From positions 124,001 through 188,000 of the forward strand of contig CBCTHE010000005.1 of assembly GCA_965146665.1 (NCBI GenBank): a stretch of DNA of 64,000 bases, given 5' to 3'. Of this stretch, positions 25,496 through 36,200 are shown one piece after another (the first letter of the stretch is position 1; each line of letters opens with the position of its first letter). The DNA is from Ructibacterium sp965146665. GTDB taxonomy: Bacteria; Bacillota; Clostridia; Monoglobales; Monoglobaceae. The position numbers were made by a program, and so were the translations under genes. Under the pieces are notes generated by a model. That model saw only the letters and a program-made list of their open reading frames with translations. It was not told the DNA's origin and searched no databases.

Positions 25496-27573
25496 ATCGA
25501 ACCTTCCTTTCTATTTTGCTCCAGCTCAACGCAATCCTCCCAGCAGTTCCAATAGGTGTCGATTCCCTGTTTTGCCGTGTCCTGCCGGATTTTCCAGCCC
25601 TGCACTCTTGTAAATTCGTTATAGTCCGCCGCGGGCAGGCCGCCGAACACCCTTCTGCCCCGATACAGCACCCGCGTGGCATTAACCGCCGTATACCAGA
25701 GACGCGGCCCCTCCGGCCGGGCGTACAGAAACATGCCGTCCGTCTCATACGCCCCATAGACCGCTTTCTGTTCCCCAAAGCTGTACGCGGGACGCCGCTC
25801 CACACCGTCTAACGCAAGCTCCGTATCCGTCCGGTGCATGATATGGTGCACCCCATTTCCCTTTACCACAAGGACGTTTTCCTCTTCCCTCATTTCCAGA
25901 TCCTCCCGACAGGACAGGAGCGTGTGGATCACAAGGGGCCGCTCCGGCGTTTGAACTCCCCGGACCGCCCGGCAGATGCCCATCTGGTCCTCGCCGCGGC
26001 GTCTCATGCCGTATGTCTCCGTCATCCCGCCGCCCGCAAAGGCGATCCGCAGTTCCTCTGCCTCCGGATAATAGAGGGGGAAAATGGTATAGTCCCCCGC
26101 CTCCCGGACCCGGATCACATCGGTGATCACAAAAGCGTCCTCCTCCTTGAGCCAGACCACCGCCCGGTCCCAGGTGCAGAGCTCCTTTTCCACCCGGGTC
26201 CTGCTGACCTCAATCCGGTCGAACACATAAAAGTACAGCTTCGTGCTTCGGACCGGTTCATACGCGCCCCTGCCGATTGCATAGGGCAACGCCCTTGCCC
26301 CTTTTTCCGGCACGCCCCGGCGGATGATGACGCCGTTGTGGTAATAGTCCGCCCGGTATTCGCCGATGGGATTTTCCGTCTCCCGGTAGCCCCCGTCTCC
26401 CAGCAGGAGCTTTCCGTCCCAGATCAGGCTGGCCACCGTATTTTCGTCCGCATGTCCATGGTGCATTTTTTCCGGCTGGACAAAGAGCGTACCGCGCAGG
26501 AAGGAGCGGGTCAGATATCCATAGTCCCCCTCGTCCCGGTAGTTCAGCAGGAGAAACCGGCCGCCGTCCGGCCGCTGAAACAGGAGCTTCTTTCCCACAA
26601 GGTCATCCAGCACCTCGCCGCTCTCCCGCTTCGGCGGCCGGGGCGCGATGCTCTCATCCGTCCAGCGGGCCGCGTTCAGAAGCCGGCCGATCCCGCGGAG
26701 GGCGGCCTCCTCCTGCACGCCGTCCAGCCGGAACTTCCGGAACATGGCCTGGGCAACATACCGCATCTCCGGGACGCGAAACCGCGCCGCACCCCATTCC
26801 AGCACCGCCGTCTGCACCATGTTGATTCCCGGCACATCATCGCCGAAATCACACACATATCCCAATGGGTTAAAGAGCTTCACCAGCATATCCAGATAAT
26901 ACCGCATTTTGGTCAGATCCAGCTCATCTTCCCTGCCGGTCAGTTCGGCATAGAGGATCATGTCGTGAAGCCAAAGCGGAAAATAATTCGGCGTGTCCTC
27001 AATGGACCACGCGCCCCGGTTGTCCCGCATGATATTCCGGGCCGCCTGACGCCAGATCCCGGCGTTGGGATGTCCCGGAAATGCCCGGGCCGCCAGCGTC
27101 AGATTCACGGCGCGCATGACCGCCCGGTTGTGCGTGCCCCAGTCCAGAAAGGTAAAGGCCTGGTTTGCGCCCGAGACCGCGTATTCCTGGATCAGAGCCT
27201 TTTCCGGCTCCGTAAGAACCCCCGCCCGCTCCAGCAGTTCATAGGCAAGAATGTAGTGGCTGAGGCTGAACCGGGGCTCCAAAACCGGGAAATCCCGGTT
27301 GTCCGCCGGGAACACCACCTCCGGAAACCGCTCCCCGGCCAAACGGATGAACGTGTCCCGAAAGCCGCCCAGATCCAGCAGGGCCCGCTTCGCTTCCTCC
27401 ATATTGCCGTACTCGGCCTCCAGCTCCGCGTAAAACGCCAGATAGACCAAATAGTTGTAATTGCACTCCGCCAGGGCCTTTTCCTTTTGGCGGGAAAAAA
27501 TTCCGTCATAGTTTTCTCTCCAATACCGGGCGGTCTCTCTGCCCGCCGCCCGGTACTGCTCACGGTCTCCCAT
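25492..27573 (-). CDS. Intracellular heparinase II/III-family protein
   Basis: This is probably an oligosaccharide lyase working in the cytoplasm on imported fragments, since no signal peptide is present. The 693 residues comprise an alpha-toroid half (with FTFLDWGTHNRAVMRAVNL and NYFPLWLHDMILYAELTG) and a beta-sheet half with the family signature KMHHGHADENTVASLIWDG, which holds both histidines and the Asp. I choose the ATG at 27573 (AGGAGGGG five to seven bases upstream) over the GTG two codons earlier. It lies between exported proteins of the same operon. Exolytic action followed by the GH105 enzyme is a reasonable reading. Confidence 0.82.
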   Translation of the reverse strand: MGDREQYRAAGRETARYWRENYDGIFSRQKEKALAECNYNYLVYLAFYAELEAEYGNMEEAKRALLDLGGFRDTFIRLAGERFPEVVFPADNRDFPVLEPRFSLSHYILAYELLERAGVLTEPEKALIQEYAVSGANQAFTFLDWGTHNRAVMRAVNLTLAARAFPGHPNAGIWRQAARNIMRDNRGAWSIEDTPNYFPLWLHDMILYAELTGREDELDLTKMRYYLDMLVKLFNPLGYVCDFGDDVPGINMVQTAVLEWGAARFRVPEMRYVAQAMFRKFRLDGVQEEAALRGIGRLLNAARWTDESIAPRPPKRESGEVLDDLVGKKLLFQRPDGGRFLLLNYRDEGDYGYLTRSFLRGTLFVQPEKMHHGHADENTVASLIWDGKLLLGDGGYRETENPIGEYRADYYHNGVIIRRGVPEKGARALPYAIGRGAYEPVRSTKLYFYVFDRIEVSRTRVEKELCTWDRAVVWLKEEDAFVITDVIRVREAGDYTIFPLYYPEAEELRIAFAGGGMTETYGMRRRGEDQMGICRAVRGVQTPERPLVIHTLLSCREDLEMREEENVLVVKGNGVHHIMHRTDTELALDGVERRPAYSFGEQKAVYGAYETDGMFLYARPEGPRLWYTAVNATRVLYRGRRVFGGLPAADYNEFTRVQGWKIRQDTAKQGIDTYWNCWEDCVELEQNRKEGSI

Positions 27574-27588
27574 AGTCACCCCTCCTGT

Positions 27589-30255
27589 CTAATCAAATAT
27601 AATGATCTCACCGATGGCATTGCGGTAGGTCCGCAGGAAGACACAGCTGGCCCCCTCCAGATCTGACCGGGCCGCCGTAATATCGTCCAGCTCCGCCGGG
27701 CCGATCTGATCCCGCCTGCTGTCCACCCGGTAGATCTTGGCATTGCCGACAGCAAACGGCTTGGCCGTCACGCCGCCGTCTGTGGAAATGCTGAGCACAT
27801 CGCTCTCCAGATACCGCACCATGCCATAGGTGGTATAGAGATCCACCTTGGAGCCGCTTCCCGACCAGACCAGCTCCCGCTTAAAGCTGTCGTCGCTGGG
27901 CAGATACAGGATCCGCGCCGCCTCCAGCTCCTGCCGCATGTTCTTTTTAATCTGGATCACCGCGCCCTGCTCCATCACATCCACCAGCTTTTTGTCAGTC
28001 TCCACATCCTCCACCAGCTCGTCCTCCAGGGGTACGCTGATCCGTTCGCCCTCATACAGGCCGCTGAGCAGGATGGTTTCCAGCCCGTCCTGGTCAATGC
28101 CCCGCTCCAGGCCCTCCACCAGGAAGCACGGGCTGTTGTAGGGTACGATCTCCTCGGTTGACACATCCTCCCGTATGACCACTGCCGCGGCCTTGAGGTT
28201 GGGCGAGGAATCGTAGATGTCCACAATATAGGACCGGTCGTTTCCGAAAACGCTGTAGTCCCCGGCGTAGTAGTCCTCTTCCTCCACCGGCTCCCCGCCC
28301 GGGGTCAGGCTTTTTACATCGAAGACAAGCGTATCCTTTGTGAGCATATACTCCCCGCCCAGGGTCGGCGGTTCAATGGAACGGTAATACATCTTCCCGC
28401 TCTTGTCCTTTGTGAATACATCTTCCGTATAGCCCCGGTAATCCTGAATCAGGGTGTTGTCCGCCGGGAAGGTGAGCCGGCTGACCTGTCCGGACGCGTT
28501 GGTGCTGAGAATGACCAGCTCTTTTTTGTTCTGGGACATGAATTTGTCAAAGGCGTCCGAGCCGCTGATATAGGTCACCGGATCGTTGACGCCCACGGCC
28601 ACCCGAATCCGGTCAGCCGCGTCATAGGTGACAATCCGGCCCTCTTTGGTCAGGCATTTGAGCAGATAGCCGCTTTGAAATGCGCCGCCGTCCCGGGCGC
28701 AGTCCAGAAGATAGGCATAGTTCTCTCCCGCCAGCTCATGGCAATCCGCATAGACCACGCTGTCCATGGCCGTATAGAACACCCCTTCGTCCCCGGCCTG
28801 CGGCACAGTGCTCAGCATGGAGGAAACCCGGTATTCCGTGCCGTCCACGGTGATATAGTTCTCGCCGCTGTCCTCCCGGAGCTTTGACACCGTGCCGGAG
28901 ACCTGCGCGCCGCCGGTCAGAATCACCTTCCGCTCAGGGGATTTGCTCTGGGCCACACAGATGATGTCGCCGGACTCCAGATCCTCCAGTTCGGCCCGCG
29001 CGCCGTCCCGGATGATCAGGGTTCGCTCCGTCCCGTCATCCACCGCCGGAACGGAAAACTGATTCTGCGCGTTTTTCCGCACGCTGATATGGGGTGTGGC
29101 CGCATCCGGCTTCACCGCGTCCACCACAAAGCCCTGATAGTCAAAGATACAAACCACATCATACGCCCCGTCCCGGTCGCGGTCGATCAGCCGCAGGCTT
29201 CCCATCTCCGGCTTGAGCGCTGTGACCGCCTCCCTGGGACAATAGACATAGTTATAAATCACGCTGGCATCCGCCGCAATCCGCAGGGACCGGAGCCTGT
29301 TGTTCTGTATGTACTGGAACGCGGTCAGGGTACTGCCCGGCTCCACGTCCGCGCCCGGGATCTCAACAATATTCTGGCTGCCCTCCCGGGCTTTGATCCA
29401 GAGAATCTCCTGTTCCTCGCTCTGTTTGTCCCGATAGCAGTAATAGTCCACCTGCTGTCCCAGCAGCGCAACTCCCTCCAGCAGATCCGCCTCATAGGTC
29501 AGGGTGTCCCCGTCTCTGTTTTCAATCTGGATCTGCCCCTCTTTGGCGCTCCAGTCCGCCTCGTACAAGGAGGTAAAAGCATTGGCTGTCACGACGCCGT
29601 ACTTTTTCTCCACCCCCAGCCTGTCGCTGAGGAAGGTCTGGCCCTCCTTTAGAATATTGCCGTTGGAATCCAGCTCCAGCACCGGCTCCTCCAGCGCGTT
29701 GTACAGCATCTGTGCCGTCTGGCCCCGGGTGAGCGGCGTCTCCGCGCCCGCCGTGCCCAGACCCAGCAGCAGAGAATGCCTCTGTCCCTGGAGCAGATAT
29801 CCGGCCGGATAGCCGCCGCCCTCCTCCGCCGCGGGGCCATAGCCCAGGGCCGAAACCAGAATTTTTGAGGCCTGGGCAAGGGTGACGGTGCTCTCCCCTT
29901 CAAAGGTCCCGTCCCCGTTGCCCTGTACCAGGCTCAGATGATAGGCCAATGTGACATAGCCGATGTCCCAGCGGTCCTCCGGCACATCGGAAAAGAGCCG
30001 CTCGCCCGGCAGGCTCCGGGCCACATTTTCCAGACCCAGAATCCGGATCACACACGCCGTAAACTCCGAACGGCTGATGGGATCCTCCGGCCGGAAGGTC
30101 CCGTCCCCATCCCCGGTGACCACACAGAGCTTGGTCAGCACGGATATGGCCTCCCCAAAACTGGAATCCTGCACATCCGTATAGCCTGCCGCGGCCGCGC
30201 TCAGCGCGCCGAAGCACAGGCAGGCCGCCAGAAAGATACTAAGTAGTTTTTTCAT
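27589..30255 (-). CDS. SLH-anchored surface scaffold protein
   Basis: This exported protein probably sits in or on the S-layer. After a signal peptide (1-22), SLH repeats run from about 25 to 200 (YTDVQDSSFGEAISVL, GDGTFRPEDPISRSEF, LFSDVPEDRW). The remaining 680 residues are beta-rich with no motif I recognise. The protein resembles the 52637-55726 product in order of parts and in local stretches (for example GYPAGYLL... against GYPLGYWKV..., and closing regions with xDLExAS/DIVEGD). Each of the two exported-protein operons therefore carries one copy, which suggests a structural role rather than catalysis. It is 12 bases from the upstream gene. Confidence 0.82.
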   Translation of the reverse strand: MKKLLSIFLAACLCFGALSAAAAGYTDVQDSSFGEAISVLTKLCVVTGDGDGTFRPEDPISRSEFTACVIRILGLENVARSLPGERLFSDVPEDRWDIGYVTLAYHLSLVQGNGDGTFEGESTVTLAQASKILVSALGYGPAAEEGGGYPAGYLLQGQRHSLLLGLGTAGAETPLTRGQTAQMLYNALEEPVLELDSNGNILKEGQTFLSDRLGVEKKYGVVTANAFTSLYEADWSAKEGQIQIENRDGDTLTYEADLLEGVALLGQQVDYYCYRDKQSEEQEILWIKAREGSQNIVEIPGADVEPGSTLTAFQYIQNNRLRSLRIAADASVIYNYVYCPREAVTALKPEMGSLRLIDRDRDGAYDVVCIFDYQGFVVDAVKPDAATPHISVRKNAQNQFSVPAVDDGTERTLIIRDGARAELEDLESGDIICVAQSKSPERKVILTGGAQVSGTVSKLREDSGENYITVDGTEYRVSSMLSTVPQAGDEGVFYTAMDSVVYADCHELAGENYAYLLDCARDGGAFQSGYLLKCLTKEGRIVTYDAADRIRVAVGVNDPVTYISGSDAFDKFMSQNKKELVILSTNASGQVSRLTFPADNTLIQDYRGYTEDVFTKDKSGKMYYRSIEPPTLGGEYMLTKDTLVFDVKSLTPGGEPVEEEDYYAGDYSVFGNDRSYIVDIYDSSPNLKAAAVVIREDVSTEEIVPYNSPCFLVEGLERGIDQDGLETILLSGLYEGERISVPLEDELVEDVETDKKLVDVMEQGAVIQIKKNMRQELEAARILYLPSDDSFKRELVWSGSGSKVDLYTTYGMVRYLESDVLSISTDGGVTAKPFAVGNAKIYRVDSRRDQIGPAELDDITAARSDLEGASCVFLRTYRNAIGEIIIFD

Positions 30256-30267
30256 GGTTTCTCCCTC

Positions 30268-33200
30268 CTATTTCGCAGATACAGCCTGCGCAATCCGGTA
30301 GAGCATCACTGCCGCTTCCGCCCGGCTGGCATGGCTTGCAGGCGCGAATTCCGTTTCGCTTCTGCCGTTGATGATTCCGCCCTGATAGAGCTGTGCCACC
30401 GCATCCCGGGCATAGTCCGCAATGTCGCCGCTGTCCTCAAAGCCGGTGTAATTCCGCACACGCTCCAATGTCAGGCCCCGGCTCTCCAGCATCCGCGCGC
30501 AGATCACAGCAATGTCCTGCCGGGTGATTGGGTCGCCGACGCCGAACTGGCTGTCGCTGTAGCCCACTATGATTCCAAGGACGCTGGCCGTGGCCACATA
30601 GGGATAGTACCAGGCCTGGGGGTCGGCGTCCGCAAATTCCGCCGCGGCCGCCTGTACCGGAACCGCAAAGACGCCCATCAGCATCTTGACGAATTCCTCC
30701 CGGGTAACTTCCTCCTCCGGCGCGAAGATTCCCTCCGCCTTGCCGTTGATGATACCATCCCGGCCCAGACTCTCCACAGCCTCTCTGGCCCAGTCATAGC
30801 CGTCCAGATCCCGGAACATCCCTGTCTGCGGCCCCGGCTCGCCGGGTTTTTCGGTGGGGAAGGGCTCCACAGGCGTAAGGCTGCCGCCTCCGCCTCCGCC
30901 ACCGCCTCCGCCGCCGGACATACCGGATCCGCCGCTGCCGCCGTCCGAACCGCCGGTGACCGTCACCGGGAAGCTGTCCGCACAGCCGCTGGCCCGGTGG
31001 GCGGCAGTCACCTGAAACACGGTTCCGCGGGCTGTTTCCGCGCTGACCGAAACCCTTCCATCAGCGGTAACGCTGATTCCCGGCGCGCCCGCGGCCGTCC
31101 ATTCCACCGGCTGGCCATCCATGGTCTGGCCGTACTGGTTGCGGACCACCGCCTGATATACGCCCGACTTCCCGCGGGCAAGCTGGGCAGGGCCGGTTAC
31201 CTTCACCGCGCCCACGCTCCATTCCTCCGCCGCGAGAGTGACCGTGAACACCTGAAACAGGGCCGGACTCTTTTCCACCATCAGCTTGACGACAAAGGAC
31301 GCGCCGGGCTCTGCCGCAGCGTCCACCTTCACCGTTCCATTGGATGTGTCAAAGGATACGCCCCGGGGTACACCGTTTGGCACGCCCCAGAGAATGGTCT
31401 GTCCCTTGACCTCTGTTCCGTATTCATCCAGCACTCTGGCCGTATACTGCATGGTGCTGGAGCCGTGTTCCGGTATGGCCAGCGTCCGGCTCCCCATCGC
31501 CTCCACGGATTTGAGAACCGGGCTGGCCGCTGTCAGCTTGGCCTGTACGGAACCGGCAATATCGCCGTACTGGGCTGTGATCTGAATTTTGCTCCCGGCC
31601 TTGGCCTGATCCGTGACCGTGACCAGCCCGGTATCCGCGTCCACTGAGACGCCCGCCCCGGACACGCTGTAGGACGCCGCGGCCCCCTCGTACATATGCC
31701 CGTACTGGTCAAAGATCACCGCTTCAAAATACTGTTCGTTGTTCTTCGCGCCGCCGGTTGGAATCTCCAGCTGGACCGGCCCCTCCACCGTCATGCTGGA
31801 GGGTCTGGGCTCCTCCAGGGCCTCGGTTGCCAGAATCTGAATGGACGCGGGCGGCAGGGTCAGGGTGACGCTTCCGTTTTCAGGCGTCAGGCGCTGCGGT
31901 TCCGCGCCCTGCTCCGCCGGGATCAGCGCCCGGTACGCCTCCGCGGCCTTCCAGGTGACCGCCGCGGGTTCTGAAACGCTGTTGTTGACCGCGGCAACCA
32001 CAGCGTCGCCCTCCCTGTTCCGGATCTCATAGGCCGCGCCGCTCCCCGCCTGATACAGGGTGCGGATGCTGAGCCCTTTGGTTCCGGCCTCTTTGGGATA
32101 GAGGACAGAAAAATAGTCGCCGTCAGACTGGTTTTTCACCTGAAGATGATCCTGTCTGCCGGACATATCCCCAAAGGCAGGGTAATTACCGGAGATCAGG
32201 CCCCGGGTGAGCACGTCAAATTCCGCGTTTTTCGGTTCCAGAACAGTGATGTCCAGCTCCTTGTTGTTATAGCATGTTGCCGTGGCTGTGTTCCCGTTCA
32301 GGGAAACGCCCGTGCTCATGGTATTGAAGTTGATCCGGCTCTGGTATGGGTTCTTCATCTCAATGCTGTCGGAGATGAGCAGCATGTCAAAGCCGCCTTT
32401 GACAAAGGCAAAGTTCCGCTTATGGGTCTGCACCTGGCTGTTGTCCGGAACGCCCATTTTGGTATAGTCCACCAGCGCGGTGGTCTGAAAGGCCTCAATG
32501 GTTCCGGCCTTCTCGTCCAGGGACAGCTCTTTGCCGCTGTTGTCATGATAGGAAACCATATTGTGTGCCGTCGAGGTGGAATACCACTCCCCGGACCCGT
32601 CCGTATAGGCGCCGATCCCCGGGTCCAGCGCCATGGGCGTGTTGTCAATGAACAGGGAAAACGCGCCCCGGTCATTGTTCTGGTGGGAATTGATCAGATT
32701 CGCGCCGCCTGCCGTGGCTATGAAATAATCCTCCGTCTTCCGGCCATAGTCCTGCCGGAAGATCACAAACCCCATGTCCTCCATCACGGCGCTGGTCAGT
32801 CTTGGGTTCTTCGCCGGCACATTGCGCACCGACTCCATATCCGTGAAATAGTCCGAGATACCCGCGTCGTTCTGACGGATATAGGCGTACTGCGCCTCCT
32901 GCACCAGCTCCTGTTCGTCCGGACGCAGGCTGTCCTTATAGGTCAGAATCACGTAGGGCAGAACACCGGTGGCATCCCCCCAGGCCGTGTCGCCGATGCC
33001 CGGATACAGGGCGCCGTTATAGGGGGAGGTGTTCACCGAATCCCGGGGCGTCTGGACCTGGATCAGAAATTTCACCATATTCTTGAAATACCTGTTGTGC
33101 AGGATCATCTTTTCATCCTCTGTCCGGTTGTTCGGATCGTCAAAAAGTCCGGCGTACGCGTCGCCGTTCAAAATGGTGCTGTAGTCGATCTGCTCCAGCG

Positions 33201-36200
33201 CCGAGGCGGAACTGAACAGCTTGGTCAGCACCGCGGCGTGGTAGCGCACGCACTCCGGCCAGCTCCCGTCCGCGCCCACGCTGTATTTGAGCTGCCACAG
33301 GATCTCGCCCAGGGCGTGCTCCTGCAGATATTTGGCCCGTGCATATTCCGGGAACACCACCGAAAACGCGAACAGTCCGTTGGAACGGTCCGTGTTGAAG
33401 TTGTGCCGGCGCTCGTGCTCCTGGGTATAGTTATAGTAGGCCGTGTCCATCATGGTCTCCGCGATCCAGTACATTTTGGAGCGGATGATATTGTCCTCCT
33501 CCGGGGTGATAACCCCGGAATCCTGAAACCGGTCATAAAAGGCCGCCCAGTCGTAGAGCCGCCGGCCGATGTGCACCGCCTGATAGGTATCGTCCAGATT
33601 GGTGCCGGTGTTGATCCAGTACTGCATGCCCCACTGGGCGTCATAGAGGAAATACAGCAGGGACTCCTTGGCCTTGATGGCATACTCAAGATTGTCCTCT
33701 ATCATATATACGGTTGCGTACTCTATGCCGGGCATGGCGTTCCGCTTGGTAAAGGTGATGCGGTTGAAGGCCTGGGACCAAAGCTCCTCGTCCTCCATAT
33801 AGTTACCGTCCGCGTCCTTGAACCGGACCACCACAAAGGTCCCGTTCTGCACCTTGTCAAGCTGGCTCACATTGATGGCAAAGGTATAGCTGTTCTTGGC
33901 CTCCAGCGGCACATAGGGGTAATAGATTCCGGTCAGGTCATCGCTGTTTTCATTGGTGAGCTTCATATACCGGCTCCCGCTCCAGGTGCGGAAGATGCCG
34001 GAGTTGACCTCCTCATAGGAGATGGCTCCGTTCCCGCTCCGGCGGTCATAGACCCAATCGTTTGGGGTCTCCATACCGGTCTCAAAGCTGGTGTTGTTCA
34101 GCGTTATGGTCTGAGAGGTGATGGAGAGCAGGGAGGCCGCGTCCAGGCCCACCTCGCCCTTGCCCTTCAGATACACGCCGATCTCCGCGGACGCCACCCC
34201 GGCCGGCACCGAAAAATTGAACTGCAGCGGCCGCCAGGGAGAGATCTGGTACACGTTCTCCGCCTTGAGCTCCTCCACCGTGTACGCTTTTGCCCGGGTC
34301 TTATCCGCAGAATACTGCTCCGCCACCACGTTGCTCTTGACCCGCTCCCGGATGGCGGGCAGGTCGGCCTTGGTGTGCATCATATAGGGATGCTCCCGGT
34401 CGTTGGGGATGGAATCCCGGATCTCAATGTCCAGGGTCTGGCTGAAGTCCGGCTGATTTTTGGCCGCGGCCCTGAGCCGGACCGCGCCGCCCTCTGTATC
34501 CGGATAAATGGTGACCTCCGCAATGTCCCGGCCCGTGGTCCCAACCGGCACCACAATGTCCGATTTGGGCCATTCGTCCACCTGGCCCAGAATTCCCCGG
34601 CTCTCCACCGCCGCGTTCCGGTTTTCCACACTCCATGTGATCTCCTCGTCCAGCATCAGCCCGCCGCACTGGTCAACGGCCGTGGCGATATACTGGGCCC
34701 GCATGGGCCCCTCCAGCGGCCGCGCCATATAGGTCTCGTTCCGGTTCAGGGGCTCCAGCCGGACGCTCTGCACCTCCGGGGTATAGAGCGCCTCAATATA
34801 GAGCCTTGGAAACGCCCCGAAGCGGAGGTTGGTCTCCGTGGTCAACGCCGAGTAGATATACAGGGAGAAGACGCGGTTCGGATCCTGGGCATAGTCTGCC
34901 TTGAGCGCCTCGGTCACGTCGATCTCCACATAGTTATCGCTGTTGAGATATCCCTCGCCGATGACCTCGTTTCCCAGAAGCTTCGGCTCGGCATTGGCCA
35001 TGTTATAGGTAAGCGCGGCCGGATCCCAATCGTCCCGGGTGACGTTTCCGGCCTTGATCTCCTTCTGGCCGCCGTCAAACTCAATCCGCGCGCGGACGAT
35101 CCGCTCCACATCCAGTCCGCTGAGATCATACTTCATAATCCCCATCCGGTATTTGTCATACCGAACCATGATCTGTCCGGGGAGCACATTGTTCGCCCCG
35201 CCGCCGCCCTGCAGGGTGTTGGCGCCCTGATTCTTGCCGTCCGCGTCCAGCGCGCCGGAGGGCAGGAGCATGACCTCCGCGCTCTTGCGCAGGACATGGG
35301 CCGTGAACTGCCGGGTGGCTGTGGCTTCGCCGCAGGCAAAGGTGGCCGTCAGGATCACATCCCGGTCCCCCTCCGCAATCTCCGGCCGGTTTACGGTCCC
35401 GTCCGGCGCAATGCAGGCCGGATCCTCCGAGGCCCAGGTGATGGTGGTCCGATAAGCGCCCTCTGTGGGCAGAACCAGATCGGCCATGACCTCGTCCAGC
35501 CCCTCCAGCACAAATTCATCGGCCGCCCGCTGGGCCGCCTCCTGATGGCTCAGGATATAGACCGGGCTCCGGTGTGCCGCGCCGTCCGCTGTAATGCACA
35601 AAAAGGCGGTGCCGGCCGGTGTTTTCTCTGTGATGGAAAGCAGGCCGTTCTGATCCACGGACGCGTCCGGATAGGGCGCGCCCTCCCCGGTTTCCACAGC
35701 CCAGCGCACCTGTGCCGGCACATAGGGCGCGCCGTACTGGTCGGTAAAGCCCGCGGCGTACTGCTGGGTCTCCGTGCCGCCCTGGGGCAGAAGCAGGGTC
35801 TGCTCCCCCTCCAGCACCAGCGCTTCGGCCCGGGGCGTATAGCGTACATCCAGATTCAGCATTGGCTGGTTTTTCGCACCCTCTCTGGAGACAAACTCCA
35901 TCTGGTTCTCCGGCCCCTCCGGGTCATACAGCACCAGGGTGAGAAAGCCGTCCGCCGGAAGGCTTTCAAAGGCGGCTGTCACATCAATGTTCACATACTC
36001 GTTGTTGGTATTGGGGATTTCCGCCAGGGCTGCCGGACTGTCCGGATCCCACGGCACCTTGGTGGCACAGGTCATCTCCAGCTCTTCCCAGTCGCTGGAC
36101 TGGGCCACAGCCACATAGACCGTGTCGCCGTTGCCCCGGGTCTTGTACAGCCTGAGCACGGCCTGCTCCACCGTCCCGGCCACCTGCCGCAGATCAAACT